NCBI GenBank assembly: GCA_026416515.1
Contig: JAOAEZ010000001.1
Coordinates: 458,430-522,429, forward strand
Length of the DNA: 64,000 nt
Direction: 5' to 3'
Source of the DNA: Hydrogenophilus sp.
GTDB lineage: Bacteria; Pseudomonadota; Gammaproteobacteria; Burkholderiales; Rhodocyclaceae
The notes under the pieces: model-generated
What the model saw: the letters and a program-made list of their open reading frames with translations, nothing else
Told to the model about the DNA's origin: nothing
The model's database searches: none
Shown here: positions 1-8,775 of the stretch, piece after piece
Layout of the letters: every line of letters starts with the position of its first letter
Numbering within the stretch: position 1 is the stretch's first letter
Program-made: the position numbers and the translations under genes

Positions 1-1302
1 CTGCGCTCTGAGATCATCGCGACGGGGGTAACGTTCACGGTTTACGGGGAGGGAGAGAGCCTCGACCGCGCTTGGCCCCTCGATTTGACCCCGCGGACGA
101 TGGCGCTCTCCGAGTGGGAGCGAATCGAGCGAGGGCTGAAACAGCGCTTGATGGCTTTGAACTTGCTGTTGAACGATTTGTACCACGAGCAGCGAATCGT
201 GCGCGCTGGCGCAATTCCGGGGGAGTTGATCGCTACTTCCCGCCATTTTTTGAAAGCGTGCGTCGGAGCAAAACCGCCGCGAGGGGTTTGGGCTCATGTG
301 CTGGGGGCCGATTTGGTCCGCGATCGCGATGGGACGATTTATGTGCTTGAGGATAATCTCCGGGTACCGTCGGGCGTTTCTTATATGTTGGAGAACCGCC
401 AGTTGATGAAGCGCCTTTTCCCCGATCTTTTCGCGGCAGGAGAGATTTTGCCCAACGACGATTACCCCCAGCGCCTTTTCGCGACATTGGCCGCCTTGGC
501 TCCCCATACAGCAGGAGAACGACCGGTGGTGGCAGTGCTGACGCCAGGAGTTTATAACTCGGCCTATTTCGAACATGCTTATTTGGCTCAGCAGATGGGG
601 GCTTTTTTGGTGGAGGGCCGCGATTGCTTTGTGGGGGAGGATGACGGGGTCTATATGAAAACGGTGGCAGGGCCGCGCCGAATCGATGTGTTGTATCGCC
701 GCGTCGACGATGTTTTTCTCGATCCCGAGGTGTTTCGCGCCGATTCGTTGCTGGGCATTCGGGGGTTGATCCGCGCATGGCGCCGCGGTAAGGTGGCGAT
801 CGCTAATGCGCCAGGGACCGGCGTTGTGGACGATAAGGTGGTGTACGCCTTTGTGCCGCAGGCGATCCGCTACTACTTGGGGGAGGAACCTATCTTACCG
901 AACGTGCCGAGTTGGCTTTGCTTCTACCCCGACCAGCGCAATTATGTGTTGGCGCATCTGCCCGAGTTGGTGGTTAAACCGGCCAACGAGTCAGGGGGAA
1001 AAGGAATGGTGATCGGCCCGCGGGCAAGCCGCGCCGAGTTGGCCGAGGTGGCCGCTCGCATCGAGGCCGATCCACGCAGTTATATGGCTCAGCCGACGTT
1101 GGCGTTGTCTACAGCACCGGTGTACGAGGAGGGGCGCTTTGTTCCTCGCCACGTCGATCTACGCCCCTTCGTGTTACAGGGAGAGGATCTCTACGTGACG
1201 CCAGGGGGATTGACGCGCGTGGCTTTGGCCGCAGGGTCGTTGGTGGTCAATTCGTCCCAAGGGGGCGGTTCAAAAGATACATGGGTGGTGGTCGATCGTT
1301 GA
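1..1302 (+). CDS. Circularly permuted ATP-grasp protein (DUF404/DUF407 type), 5' end missing
   Basis: The reading frame is open from base 1, so the N-terminus lies outside the window; the internal ATG at 85 is not the start. The first visible residues (GVTFTVYGEGES, then EWERIERGLKQR) are typical of the circularly permuted ATP-grasp family. Downstream are the YVLEDNLRVPSGVSYMLENR block, a VKPANESGGKGM nucleotide-binding segment and a C-terminal LRPFVLQGEDLYVTPGGLTRVAL block. The family probably ligates an amine to a carboxylate using ATP; the substrate is unknown. It is followed within 12 bases by an alpha-E gene, its usual partner, which supports an operon. The pair is often found with a transglutaminase-like protein and an Anbu proteasome-like peptidase, neither of which is in the window. 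Confidence 0.9.
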   Translation: MRSEIIATGVTFTVYGEGESLDRAWPLDLTPRTMALSEWERIERGLKQRLMALNLLLNDLYHEQRIVRAGAIPGELIATSRHFLKACVGAKPPRGVWAHVLGADLVRDRDGTIYVLEDNLRVPSGVSYMLENRQLMKRLFPDLFAAGEILPNDDYPQRLFATLAALAPHTAGERPVVAVLTPGVYNSAYFEHAYLAQQMGAFLVEGRDCFVGEDDGVYMKTVAGPRRIDVLYRRVDDVFLDPEVFRADSLLGIRGLIRAWRRGKVAIANAPGTGVVDDKVVYAFVPQAIRYYLGEEPILPNVPSWLCFYPDQRNYVLAHLPELVVKPANESGGKGMVIGPRASRAELAEVAARIEADPRSYMAQPTLALSTAPVYEEGRFVPRHVDLRPFVLQGEDLYVTPGGLTRVALAAGSLVVNSSQGGGSKDTWVVVDR

Positions 1303-1314
1303 GGGAGAACGGTG

Positions 1315-2256
1315 ATGTTGGCGCGGGTGGCAGAGCAGTTGTTTTGGGCCGCACGCTACTTAGAGCGGTGCGAGAATACAGCGCGCTTGTTGTTGGCGGT
1401 GGGAGATGCCTTGCGCGATGCCCCACCAGGGGCAACCGTCGATTGGGGGGCGTTGGTGGCAGTGATCGGTTTGGAGGAGGTGTTCGCCGCGTCGCATCGG
1501 GAGCGCCAGGAGGAGGCGGTGGTTCGGTTTTTGGTGGCAGAGACCGATAACCCCAGCGCGCTGGTGCGGGCAGTGGCCCAGGCACGCGAAAACGCCCGTA
1601 CTGTGCGCGATGTGTTGGCAAGCGAAGTGTGGACGCGAATCAACCGCTTGTACCACTTGGTGCGCGAGGGGGCAGAGAGCGCACAACGCGACGCAGGAGC
1701 GCGGTCGCAGTGGCTGAGCGAGGTAATCGAGCGTTTGGACGCAATCCAGGGGGGAATGGCAAACGGTACGATGCACGATGCCGCATACGTTTTTTGGCGG
1801 TTAGGGGTGGTGGTGGAGCGAGGGGATATGACTACTCGAGCGCTCGATTTGAACGCGGCGGTCGAACCACAGGGGGATCCACTAGCAGTGGCGGCGTTGA
1901 GAAGCCGATTGTGGGTGGCTACATTGCGGGCACTGTCGGCTCTGGAGGCATACCGCCGCCATGTGGGGGTTGAGGTGGATGGAAAAGCGGTGTGCGCTTT
2001 TTTGCTCGGGGAGCGCCGTTTTCCACGCGCCGAGGCCTTTTTGGTTGAGGAGGCACTCGAGTTGGTCTCCTCTCTGCCGCGCAGCGAGCCGGTGGTGGGG
2101 ACGGTCCAGCAGTGGCGCCGCGTTGTGGAGCGGATCCGCGAGGGTCTCCCCGATTCCCCCGCGGAGATGCATACCCTTTTGGATCGCTTGCAGGTGCGCG
2201 TCGCGGCAGTTTCAGATGCAATTGGCACCCGCTTCTTCGGCGGGGGGTGGGGATAG
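1315..2256 (+). CDS. Alpha-E domain protein (DUF403)
   Basis: Helical protein of about 313 residues beginning MLARVAEQLFWAARYLERCENTARLL, a typical start for the alpha-E family. The WTRINRLYHLV and TMTHD-like segments in the middle (NGTMHDAAYVFWRLGVVVERGDMTTRALD) are also family signatures. A GTG at 1312 is an alternative start; ATG 1315 was chosen because it is better spaced from the GAGGGA at 1301-1306. The gene follows the ATP-grasp gene closely and is probably co-transcribed with it. Its biochemical role is unknown; guilt by association suggests it assists peptide-like ligation or processing. The last 45 bases overlap the 3' end of birA, which runs the other way. Confidence 0.88.
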   Translation: MLARVAEQLFWAARYLERCENTARLLLAVGDALRDAPPGATVDWGALVAVIGLEEVFAASHRERQEEAVVRFLVAETDNPSALVRAVAQARENARTVRDVLASEVWTRINRLYHLVREGAESAQRDAGARSQWLSEVIERLDAIQGGMANGTMHDAAYVFWRLGVVVERGDMTTRALDLNAAVEPQGDPLAVAALRSRLWVATLRALSALEAYRRHVGVEVDGKAVCAFLLGERRFPRAEAFLVEEALELVSSLPRSEPVVGTVQQWRRVVERIREGLPDSPAEMHTLLDRLQVRVAAVSDAIGTRFFGGGWG

Positions 2257-3123
2257 CAGCGGCCGCAGGTGATACGCCGCGCTGATAAGACGACGTGGGG
2301 AGGATTCGAGGGTAGTGGCAAAGAGAAGCGCTCCGTCAGCGTCGATCCCGACGATCCGCCCAACAATTGGAGAGTCGCCGTTGTCTGAGATGAGGAGAAG
2401 ATCGATCTCCCGCCAGGCAGCGAGCGCCCACCAGCGAGAGCGGTAGGGGTGAAAAGTGCCTCCAGCAGCATAGTGGGCGAGAAGGTCGAGGAGGGGGGGA
2501 ACAAGGCGAGCGATGAGCATGGAGGGGGAAGGGGGATCGGGAAGGTGTTCGGAGAGAGCGGCAGGCGATAGAGGGGGACAGGGAGAAGGGGGGTCAGCAG
2601 GAGAAAAGGGAGGGAGAAAACGGTTGAGGCCTACCCCGAGGACGATGAGGGGCTGGGGGGAAGAGCCGCAGGCTCTCCAGTGGCTTTCGACGAGAATTCC
2701 CCCGAGTTTGCGGTCGAAGAGGAGAAGGTCGTTGGGCCATTTGAGGCGAACAGGGGCAATTTCGGTGAGGGTTTCTGCTAAAACGACGCCCGCTGCGAGA
2801 GGAAGAGAGCAGAGGTCGACGGCGGAGGGAAGGGGAGCAGCGATCGAGAAGGTAACGCTGGCAGAGGGCGCCGCGTGCCAGCGCCGACCATTGCGACCGC
2901 GACCGGCTGTTTGTCGAGGGGTGGTGACGACAATCGCTTCCCCGAGGGGGAGGTGCCGGGCGTGTTGGTAGGCGATGTCATTGGTACTGGGACATTCCGG
3001 AAGCTCTAACCAGTGAAGGATGAAAGGGAGAGAGGACGTTCCTGGAGCGTGAGAGAATACGATAGGGGGAGGACTAGAGGAGGACGATGTCATAGTGCTC
3101 GGGAGGATAGTCAGTGTCGCCAT
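2212..3123 (-). CDS. birA: Biotin--[acetyl-CoA-carboxylase] ligase without a DNA-binding domain
   Basis: Biotin protein ligase, which makes biotinyl-5'-AMP and transfers biotin to the carrier lysine of acetyl-CoA carboxylase. The catalytic domain starts almost at once (WLELPECPSTNDIA near residue 38) and contains the biotin/ATP loop GRGRNGRRW and the KWPNDLL motif. A small C-terminal domain follows. There is no N-terminal helix-turn-helix, so this is a monofunctional ligase rather than an E. coli-type repressor. The start is uncertain: ATG 3123 or ATG 3093 are both possible and both lie inside the end of rng. The product is rich in Pro, Ser and Leu, reflecting the purine-rich opposite strand. 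Confidence 0.9.
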   Translation of the reverse strand: MATLTILPSTMTSSSSSPPPIVFSHAPGTSSLPFILHWLELPECPSTNDIAYQHARHLPLGEAIVVTTPRQTAGRGRNGRRWHAAPSASVTFSIAAPLPSAVDLCSLPLAAGVVLAETLTEIAPVRLKWPNDLLLFDRKLGGILVESHWRACGSSPQPLIVLGVGLNRFLPPFSPADPPSPCPPLSPAALSEHLPDPPSPSMLIARLVPPLLDLLAHYAAGGTFHPYRSRWWALAAWREIDLLLISDNGDSPIVGRIVGIDADGALLFATTLESSPRRLISAAYHLRPLLSPPPAEEAGANCI

Positions 3124-4579
3124 AGAGAGAGACGGGTTTTCCGAGAAATTCGCTGACTAGCGCAAGAGCGGGGGCGTATTCGTCGCGGAGACGGTCTACA
3201 ACCGCAACAGGGGCAAGGATTTTCAGTTCGCAGGCGTTGGGAAAGGCGCGCGCTTCACGGATAAGCGCGCGTAGAATTTCAAAAGCGAGCGTTTCCGCGC
3301 TTTTGATGTAGCCACGCCCACTGCAGGTAGGGCAGGGCTCACAGAGCTGCTGCGCGAGCGATTCGCGGGTGCGCTTGCGCGTGAGTTCGACGAGACCGAG
3401 CTGGGTGAAACCGGAAATGGCAATTTTGGTGTGGTCGCGAGAGAGGGCTTCTTTGAAAGCGTCGAGAACCCGTTGCCGATGTTCCGGAACCGCCATGTCG
3501 ATGAAATCGACTAGAATGATCCCGCCGAGATTTCTGAGACGAAGCTGCCGGGCAATGGTTTGAGCGGCTTCGAGGTTGGTTTTGAGGATGGTTTCTTCGA
3601 GGTTTTTGGTGCCAACAAAGGCACCGGTGTTAACGTCGATGGTGGTGAGGGCTTCGGTCTGGTCGAAGATGAGATAACCGCCCGATTTGAGTTCTACGCG
3701 GCGGGCAAGAGCGCGTTCGAGCTCTTCTTCCGCTTGGTAGTGGGCAAAGAGAGGACGCTCTCCCCGGTAGCGTTCGATGAGAGGAACCAGGTGGGGAGCA
3801 TATTGTTGCGCAAAAGCGATGAGACGGTCGGCATTTTCGCGCGAGTCGATGAGGATGCGCGTGGTGGCGCGATCGCTAAGGTCCCGCACAACCCGCAACG
3901 CTAGGTCGAGCTCGGCATAGAGAAGCGAGGGTTCGGTGGCTTGAATGGCTTTGGCACAAATATCATTCCAAAGCTGCTTGAGATAAGCGATATCGGCAAG
4001 GAGGGCTTCGTCGCTTGCGTCAGCGGCGTTGGTGCGGACGATGTAGCCGCCCGTTTCCCCGGGAGGGAGGAGAGAGCGGAGCCGTTCCCGGAGCGCTGTG
4101 CGTTCGGCATCGTCGTCGATCTTTTGAGAGACGCCGACGTGGGGAGCGTCGTGAGGGAGATAGACTAGGTAACGGCCGGCGAGGGAGATCTGTTCCGTGA
4201 GACGTGCACCTTTGGCCCCGATCGGGTCTTTGATGATCTGCACTGTAACCCAGTCCCCTTCGGCTAACCGCCGTTCGATGCGTAGACCGTCGTTTCCAGT
4301 AGCGCTGAGGGCAAGGTCGGTGACATGAAGAAAGGCGGTACGGGAGAGACCGATTTCGACAAAGGCCGATTGCATCCCGGGGAGCACTCGCACGACTTTG
4401 CCGCGATAGATGTTGCCGACTAGGCCCCGCCGGGCGGCGCGCTCGATATGCAGCTCCTGAACTACCCCGTTTTCAACGACGGCAACGCGCGTTTCGTAGG
4501 GAGTACAGTTGATGAGAAATTCGCGTTGGAGTTCAGGAGGGTCGGTGTGAGGAAGAGGGGTGAGGAGCGCCTCGTTCAT
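3074..4579 (-). CDS. rng: Ribonuclease G
   Basis: Endoribonuclease of the RNase E/G family, maturing the 5' end of 16S rRNA and turning over mRNA. At 501 residues it is the length of RNase G and lacks the long C-terminal scaffold of RNase E. Visible parts are an S1 domain with RRGLVGNIYRGKV and AFVEIGL (about residues 50-77), catalytic Asp segments DVNTG (315-319) and DFID (358-361), and the zinc-link CEPCPTC (413-419). About 17 extra residues precede the usual N-terminus. birA starts inside its 3' end, so the two are co-transcribed. Confidence 0.95.
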   Translation of the reverse strand: MNEALLTPLPHTDPPELQREFLINCTPYETRVAVVENGVVQELHIERAARRGLVGNIYRGKVVRVLPGMQSAFVEIGLSRTAFLHVTDLALSATGNDGLRIERRLAEGDWVTVQIIKDPIGAKGARLTEQISLAGRYLVYLPHDAPHVGVSQKIDDDAERTALRERLRSLLPPGETGGYIVRTNAADASDEALLADIAYLKQLWNDICAKAIQATEPSLLYAELDLALRVVRDLSDRATTRILIDSRENADRLIAFAQQYAPHLVPLIERYRGERPLFAHYQAEEELERALARRVELKSGGYLIFDQTEALTTIDVNTGAFVGTKNLEETILKTNLEAAQTIARQLRLRNLGGIILVDFIDMAVPEHRQRVLDAFKEALSRDHTKIAISGFTQLGLVELTRKRTRESLAQQLCEPCPTCSGRGYIKSAETLAFEILRALIREARAFPNACELKILAPVAVVDRLRDEYAPALALVSEFLGKPVSLYGDTDYPPEHYDIVLL

Positions 4580-4605
4580 CAGTAGGCGATGAGGAAAACC
4601 GATTA

Positions 4606-4611
4606 ATTATA
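4606..4611 (-). promoter_or_regulatory. Probable -10 box for rng-birA
   Basis: On the minus strand this reads TATAAT, 27 bases before the rng ATG. No good -35 hexamer is seen at normal spacing, so only the -10 element is proposed. Confidence 0.35.
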
Positions 4612-4716
4612 ACTTCGATCTTTGTTGAAGCACCGCTTTCCCTTCCCGCTGACGTGGGCAGAAGCGGGGGAAGGGGTGCGAACCGCCCGAATTGTGGTAT
4701 ACTTGCGAGGGAGCGC

Positions 4717-4809
4717 GGAGAGGTGGGTGAGTGGTTGAAACCGCACGCCTGGAGAGCGTGTAGAGGGATTGTACCCCTCTCGCGGGTTCGAATCCCGCCC
4801 TCTCCGCCA
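4717..4809 (+). tRNA. tRNA-Ser (anticodon GGA)
   Basis: The sequence folds into a class II tRNA. The acceptor stem is GGAGAGG with CCTCTCC, and the anticodon stem is CACGC/GCGTG around the loop CTGGAGA, with anticodon GGA at 4751-4753. A long variable arm, typical of serine tRNA, and a T-loop GGTTCGAATCC follow. CCA is encoded at 4807-4809. A TATACT -10-like box lies at 4698-4703. The 4580-4898 interval between rng and ilvD holds this tRNA, the divergent rng -10 box and the ilvD leader, where a TAGAAT sits at 4864-4869; no protein gene is convincing there. Confidence 0.97.
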
Positions 4810-4898
4810 GGTCGCCAGGGGAAAGAAATCTTTTTCGGCTCGCTGCGCCGCCGATGATGGAGGTAGAATGATGCCTGGACCTTTTCAAAGGAGCAGCG

Positions 4899-6752
4899 AT
4901 GCCAGCCTACCGTTCCCGGACCACTACCCATGGCCGCCATATGGCGGGTGCGCGCGCCTTGTGGCGCGCAACCGGCTTGCGAGAAGAGGATTTCGGTAAG
5001 CCGATTATTGCGATCGCTAATAGCTTTACTGAGTTTGTCCCGGGACATGTCCATCTGCGCGATGTAGGGCAAATCGTGGCCGAGGAGATCGCGCGCGTAG
5101 GGGGAGTGGCGCGCGAGTTTCATACGATCGCGATCGACGACGGAATCGCGATGGGCCACGGGGGAATGCTCTATTCATTGCCGAGCCGAGAGTTGATCGC
5201 CGACGCGGTGGAGTATATGGTCAATGCCCATTGCGCCGATGCCCTAGTGTGTATCTCTAATTGCGATAAGATCACTCCGGGGATGTTGATGGCGGCGTTG
5301 CGCTTGAATATCCCAACGGTTTTTGTTTCGGGGGGACCGATGGAGGCAGGCAAGTGGGTCGCCGCCGATGGAAGGGTGCACCGAATCGATTTAATCGATG
5401 CGATGGTAAAGGCAGCTGAGGATGGTGCAAGCGATGAGGAGGTATTGGGCTACGAGCGCAGCGCGTGCCCGACCTGCGGTTCGTGCGCGGGGATGTTTAC
5501 AGCCAATTCGATGAACTGCTTAACGGAGGCGTTGGGTTTGGCATTGCCCGGAAATGGCACATTGGTGGCTACCCATGCCGATCGTGAGATGTTGTTCCGC
5601 GAGGCAGGACGACTCATCGTGGAGTTAACAAAGCGTTACTATGAAGCGGGAGATGAGGGGGTGTTGCCGCGATCGATCGCGACGTTTGCGGCATTTGAAA
5701 ACGCGATGGCGCTCGACGTGGCGATGGGGGGAAGTACCAATACCGTGCTTCATCTGTTGGCGGCAGCCCATGAGGGAGGAGTGCCCTTTTCGATGGCCGA
5801 TGTAGATCGAATCAGCCGCCGCGTTCCGTGTTTGTGTAAAGTGGCCCCAGCAACTCCCGATGTCCATGTCGAAGATGTCCATCGAGCGGGGGGAGTGATG
5901 GGGATCTTGGGGGAGTTGCAGCGAGCAGGGTTGATCGACGATCGAGTGGCGACTGTCCATAGCTCAACCCTTGCCGAGGCGCTGCGCCGATGGGATGTGC
6001 GCCAGAGCAGCGATCCGAGGGTCTCTCTTTTTTATCGCGCCGCTCCAGGAGGGGTGCCGACGACCAAGCCTTTTTCACAGACAAATCGCTTCGATTCGCT
6101 CGACCTCGACCGCGAAAATGGGGTGATCCGCGACCGCGCTCATGCGTTTACCGAGGATGGGGGATTGGCGGTTTTGTACGGTAATTTGGCGCCAAAGGGT
6201 TGCCTTGTGAAGACCGCGGGCGTCGATCCCTCTATTTGGCGCTTCCGCGGCCGTGCGCGCGTTTTCGAGAGCCAGGAGGAGACCGTGGCCGCTATTTTAG
6301 GGGATCAGATCCACCCCGGCGATGTGGTGGTGGTGCGCTATGAGGGGCCGAAAGGGGGACCAGGGATGCAGGAGATGCTCTATCCGACGAGCTATCTAAA
6401 GTCGAAGGGGTTGGGAAAGGTGTGCGCATTGGTGACCGACGGCCGTTTTTCAGGGGGGACTTCGGGATTATCGGTGGGCCATGTGTCGCCGGAGGCAGCC
6501 GCAGGAGGGCCTATCGCCTTGGTGGAGGAGGGCGATACGATCGAGATCGATATCCCAGCTCGCCGAATCCATTTGGCCGTTAGCGATGAGGAGCTGCGGC
6601 GCCGCGAGGAGGAGATGCGCAGGCGCGGAACCGCGGCATACCGACCGCGCCATCGACAGCGCTTTGTCTCGGCAGCACTGCAGGCTTACGCAGCGCTTAC
6701 CACCAGCGCCGATACAGGGGCAGTGCGTGATTTGAGCCAGAAGGAGCGATAG
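4899..6752 (+). CDS. ilvD: Dihydroxy-acid dehydratase
   Basis: Dehydrates 2,3-dihydroxy-isovalerate and -methylvalerate to the 2-keto acids, the third shared step of valine and isoleucine synthesis. At 617 residues it is full length and collinear with E. coli IlvD. Iron-sulfur cysteines are seen in [10 protein letters not shown] (Cys122) and [12 protein letters not shown] (Cys190-196). The residue near position 49 is Gly, not the extra Cys of the [2Fe-2S] branch, so an oxygen-sensitive [4Fe-4S] enzyme is inferred. [13 protein letters not shown] and [10 protein letters not shown] are also present. The start has a good AAAGGAG site at 4888. The coiled-coil/zapA genes follow after 2 bases. Confidence 0.97.
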   Translation: MPAYRSRTTTHGRHMAGARALWRATGLREEDFGKPIIAIANSFTEFVPGHVHLRDVGQIVAEEIARVGGVAREFHTIAIDDGIAMGHGGMLYSLPSRELIADAVEYMVNAHCADALVCISNCDKITPGMLMAALRLNIPTVFVSGGPMEAGKWVAADGRVHRIDLIDAMVKAAEDGASDEEVLGYERSACPTCGSCAGMFTANSMNCLTEALGLALPGNGTLVATHADREMLFREAGRLIVELTKRYYEAGDEGVLPRSIATFAAFENAMALDVAMGGSTNTVLHLLAAAHEGGVPFSMADVDRISRRVPCLCKVAPATPDVHVEDVHRAGGVMGILGELQRAGLIDDRVATVHSSTLAEALRRWDVRQSSDPRVSLFYRAAPGGVPTTKPFSQTNRFDSLDLDRENGVIRDRAHAFTEDGGLAVLYGNLAPKGCLVKTAGVDPSIWRFRGRARVFESQEETVAAILGDQIHPGDVVVVRYEGPKGGPGMQEMLYPTSYLKSKGLGKVCALVTDGRFSGGTSGLSVGHVSPEAAAGGPIALVEEGDTIEIDIPARRIHLAVSDEELRRREEEMRRRGTAAYRPRHRQRFVSAALQAYAALTTSADTGAVRDLSQKER

Positions 6753-6754
6753 CG

Positions 6755-7471
6755 ATGGAGGCGCTGCTTGCCCGCATCGAGCACCAGATCGATCGATTGG
6801 CGGAGATATTGGCGCGCCAAAGGGCGGAGTGCGATCGGCAGTTGCGCGAGCGCGACCGCCTCCAGAGAGAGACAGTTGCTCGCTTGACCGCCGAACGGGA
6901 GGAGGCGATCGCACAATTGACCGCGGCGATGGAGACGCGGATCGCTCAGTTGAAGGCTGAGAGAGAGGAAGCGGTCGCGACATTGGCACGCGAGCGAGAG
7001 GAGGTGGTGGCGCGAGTGATGCGCGAGCGGGATGAGGCGATCGCTCGCTTAACCGCTGAGCGCGATGCCCAAGTGGGACGATTGCTGCGCGAGCGCGACG
7101 AGGCATTGTCCGCACAGGAGCACGCTAAACGACAGTACGAGGCGCGAATCGGTGAGTTAATGCGCGAGCGCGATGAAACGCTGGCTCGGTGGCGGACAGA
7201 GCAAGAGGCGCTGACAGCGCGTTTGACCGCAGAGGCTGAGGCCCGGTTGGAGGCGCTGCGCTCCGAGAAGGAGGCGGAATTGGCTCAAATGGCGCGGGAG
7301 TTGGGAGCAGAGCTGGAGCGGTTACGAAACGAAAACAACGATCTGAGGTTGCGGATGGCCGCCGCTGAGATTGAGCGCGAGCGGTTGCGAACGATTTTGG
7401 TGCGAACACGCGAGGCAGTGGACCGGTTGCTCGCCGAGATGGAGGGACACGATGGACGAGCAGCATGTTGA
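6755..7471 (+). CDS. Long coiled-coil protein with 11-residue repeats, upstream of zapA
   Basis: A 238-residue protein that is nearly all coiled coil. Residues 46-122 are seven consecutive 11-residue units of the form xERxEAxAxLx (for example AEREEAVATLA, RERDEAIARLT), and residues 137-191 hold five more. The C-terminal 45 residues (NENNDLRLR...IERERLRTILVRTREAVDRLL) resemble the short ZapB-like proteins (TIGR02449 type) that usually precede zapA in proteobacteria but are only about 65 residues long. The gene overlaps zapA by 20 bases, so translation is coupled. I infer a cell-division role as a ZapA partner with an expanded rod; this is not proven. No signal peptide or membrane segment is seen. 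Confidence 0.8.
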   Translation: MEALLARIEHQIDRLAEILARQRAECDRQLRERDRLQRETVARLTAEREEAIAQLTAAMETRIAQLKAEREEAVATLAREREEVVARVMRERDEAIARLTAERDAQVGRLLRERDEALSAQEHAKRQYEARIGELMRERDETLARWRTEQEALTARLTAEAEARLEALRSEKEAELAQMARELGAELERLRNENNDLRLRMAAAEIERERLRTILVRTREAVDRLLAEMEGHDGRAAC

Positions 7472-7769
7472 GGTGAGGTTGGGGGAGCGAACCTACCGAT
7501 TGGTATGCGATGGAGAGGATGCCCCTTTTTTGCTCGAGGCGGCGCGAATGCTCGACGAGCGACTTCAGCGGGCAGCAGCAGAGGGAAAATTGAGCGGCGA
7601 GCGACTCTATCTGTGGACGGCGTTCGAGGTTGCAACCGAGTTCGTGCGGGCAGAGCGGCGGGGGGGATTTGACATAGGGTTAATTCGTCGTAAAATGGAG
7701 GATATCGCAGCGCGACTCGATAGGCTGATCGACGAGTTCGGTGCCGTCGAGACGCGGGCAAGCCGATAA
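7452..7769 (+). CDS. zapA: Cell division protein ZapA
   Basis: Small FtsZ-associated protein that bundles Z-ring filaments. The 105-residue product starts at ATG 7452 with MDEQHVEVRLGERTYRLVC, the typical ZapA beta-strand start. The helix LLEAARMLDERLQRA, a TAFEVATEF helix and a C-terminal coiled coil follow. An in-frame upstream ATG at 7371 would add 27 unrelated residues that merely overlap the preceding gene, and was rejected. 6S RNA follows immediately, the order common to many proteobacteria. Confidence 0.93.
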   Translation: MDEQHVEVRLGERTYRLVCDGEDAPFLLEAARMLDERLQRAAAEGKLSGERLYLWTAFEVATEFVRAERRGGFDIGLIRRKMEDIAARLDRLIDEFGAVETRASR

Positions 7770-7770
7770 A

Positions 7771-7950
7771 TCCCCTGCGGCGCTCGGGAAGGTCGAACGT
7801 CCCGTGAACCAATAAGCAAAAGCTTGGCTGCCGACCCAGACGCTGCCGGTGCGCGCGAGAGTTTCCTCTTGTGCCTAATGGTAGCGGGAAAGCGGCCACC
7901 CTGAACCGATGGTTCAGGACCCTCGACCGGATCGGCGCAGGCGGGGGATC
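7771..7950 (+). ncRNA. ssrS: 6S RNA
   Basis: About 180 bases between zapA and the next gene with no convincing protein frame. The ends can pair (ATCCCCTGC... with ...GCAGGCGGGGGAT). The interior has the conserved 6S pieces GTGAACCAA and CCCTGAACCGATGGTTCAGGACC around a large open loop, and a TTTTT follows the 3' arm. 6S RNA binds sigma-70 RNA polymerase in stationary phase. The zapA-ssrS order is conserved in proteobacteria, although here the usual fau/ygfA gene does not follow. The ends are estimates to within several bases. Confidence 0.88.
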
Positions 7951-7965
7951 TTTTTCGAAAATGAA

Positions 7966-8766
7966 ATGGATCTGTGGTGGTTGGTATACCCGCTGCTCGG
8001 GGTGGTGGTGGGTTTTTTAGCAGGATTGCTGGGCATAGGGGGAGGCGCCGTGATGGTGCCGGTGCTTACCACGCTCTACGCGTGGCAGGGTTTCCCTACC
8101 GAGAAGGTGGTCCATTTGGCGTTGGGAACGTCAATGGCTGCGATCGTAGTGACGGCGGTGGCGAGCGCCCGCGCCCATGCAGCCCAGGGAAGCGTGCGGT
8201 GGTCGTTGGTGTGGCCCTTGGCGCTAGGAGTAGGGGTGGGCTCCGCGCTCGCTGCCCGAATCGCCGCACTCCTCCCCGGATTTTGGTTGGCGCTCTTCTT
8301 TTCGTTCTTTTTGGTCTATGTGGCGTGGTCGTTGTTGCGCGCGAGGCCGCTCCGCGCCCGACGGATACTTCCCTCTCCCGCAGGTTTGGTCGCTGTGGGA
8401 ATAGGAATCGGCGCGATCTCGACATGGGTGGCAATCGGCGGCGGATCGCTGACGGTGCCGTTTCTGAGTTGGTGCAACGTGCCGCTGCCCCAGGCGATCG
8501 GCACGTCGGCAGCATTGGGGGTACCGATCGCGGTGGTAGGTTCTTTGGGATACGCGTGGATCGGTTGGGGGGATCCGTCGTTGCCGCCGTGGACGACAGG
8601 GTTTATCTACTGGCCCGCGGTGCTGGGGATCGGTGCGACGAGCGTGTGGACAGCACCCGTCGGCGCCCGCTGGGCCCATCGATTGCCGGTGACAACGTTA
8701 CGCCGGATCTTCGCAGGGGTATTGTTGGTGTTGGCAGCAAAAATGTGGTGGTCGTTGCTTCGATAG
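7966..8766 (+). CDS. TSUP-family permease (TauE/SafE type)
   Basis: Inner-membrane transporter of 266 residues in the sulfite exporter TauE/SafE family, which moves sulfite, sulfonates or related organic anions. The start is hydrophobic (MDLWWLVYPLLGVVVGFLAGLLGIGGG) and contains the family motif GxLGIGGG; a second copy, IGAISTWVAIGGG, begins the second half. Roughly eight membrane helices are visible. ATG 7966 was chosen because the ATG at 7909 lies inside 6S RNA and encodes only basic residues. The substrate cannot be told from sequence; in a sulfur-using autotroph a sulfur anion is plausible. Confidence 0.88.
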   Translation: MDLWWLVYPLLGVVVGFLAGLLGIGGGAVMVPVLTTLYAWQGFPTEKVVHLALGTSMAAIVVTAVASARAHAAQGSVRWSLVWPLALGVGVGSALAARIAALLPGFWLALFFSFFLVYVAWSLLRARPLRARRILPSPAGLVAVGIGIGAISTWVAIGGGSLTVPFLSWCNVPLPQAIGTSAALGVPIAVVGSLGYAWIGWGDPSLPPWTTGFIYWPAVLGIGATSVWTAPVGARWAHRLPVTTLRRIFAGVLLVLAAKMWWSLLR

Positions 8767-8775
8767 GGGAATAGG

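Noticed and set aside
1356-2504. Long minus-strand frame across the alpha-E gene
   Set aside because: It is antisense to a clear family member and has a shadow-type Ser/Arg/Thr-rich composition.
4533-5159. Minus-strand frame of about 208 codons over tRNA-Ser and ilvD start
   Set aside because: It runs through a tRNA and antisense to ilvD, with no family pattern.
7909-7965. In-frame ATG 7909 extending the TSUP permease by 19 residues
   Set aside because: The extension lies inside the 3' arm of 6S RNA and encodes basic, non-family residues; ATG 7966 begins the first membrane helix.
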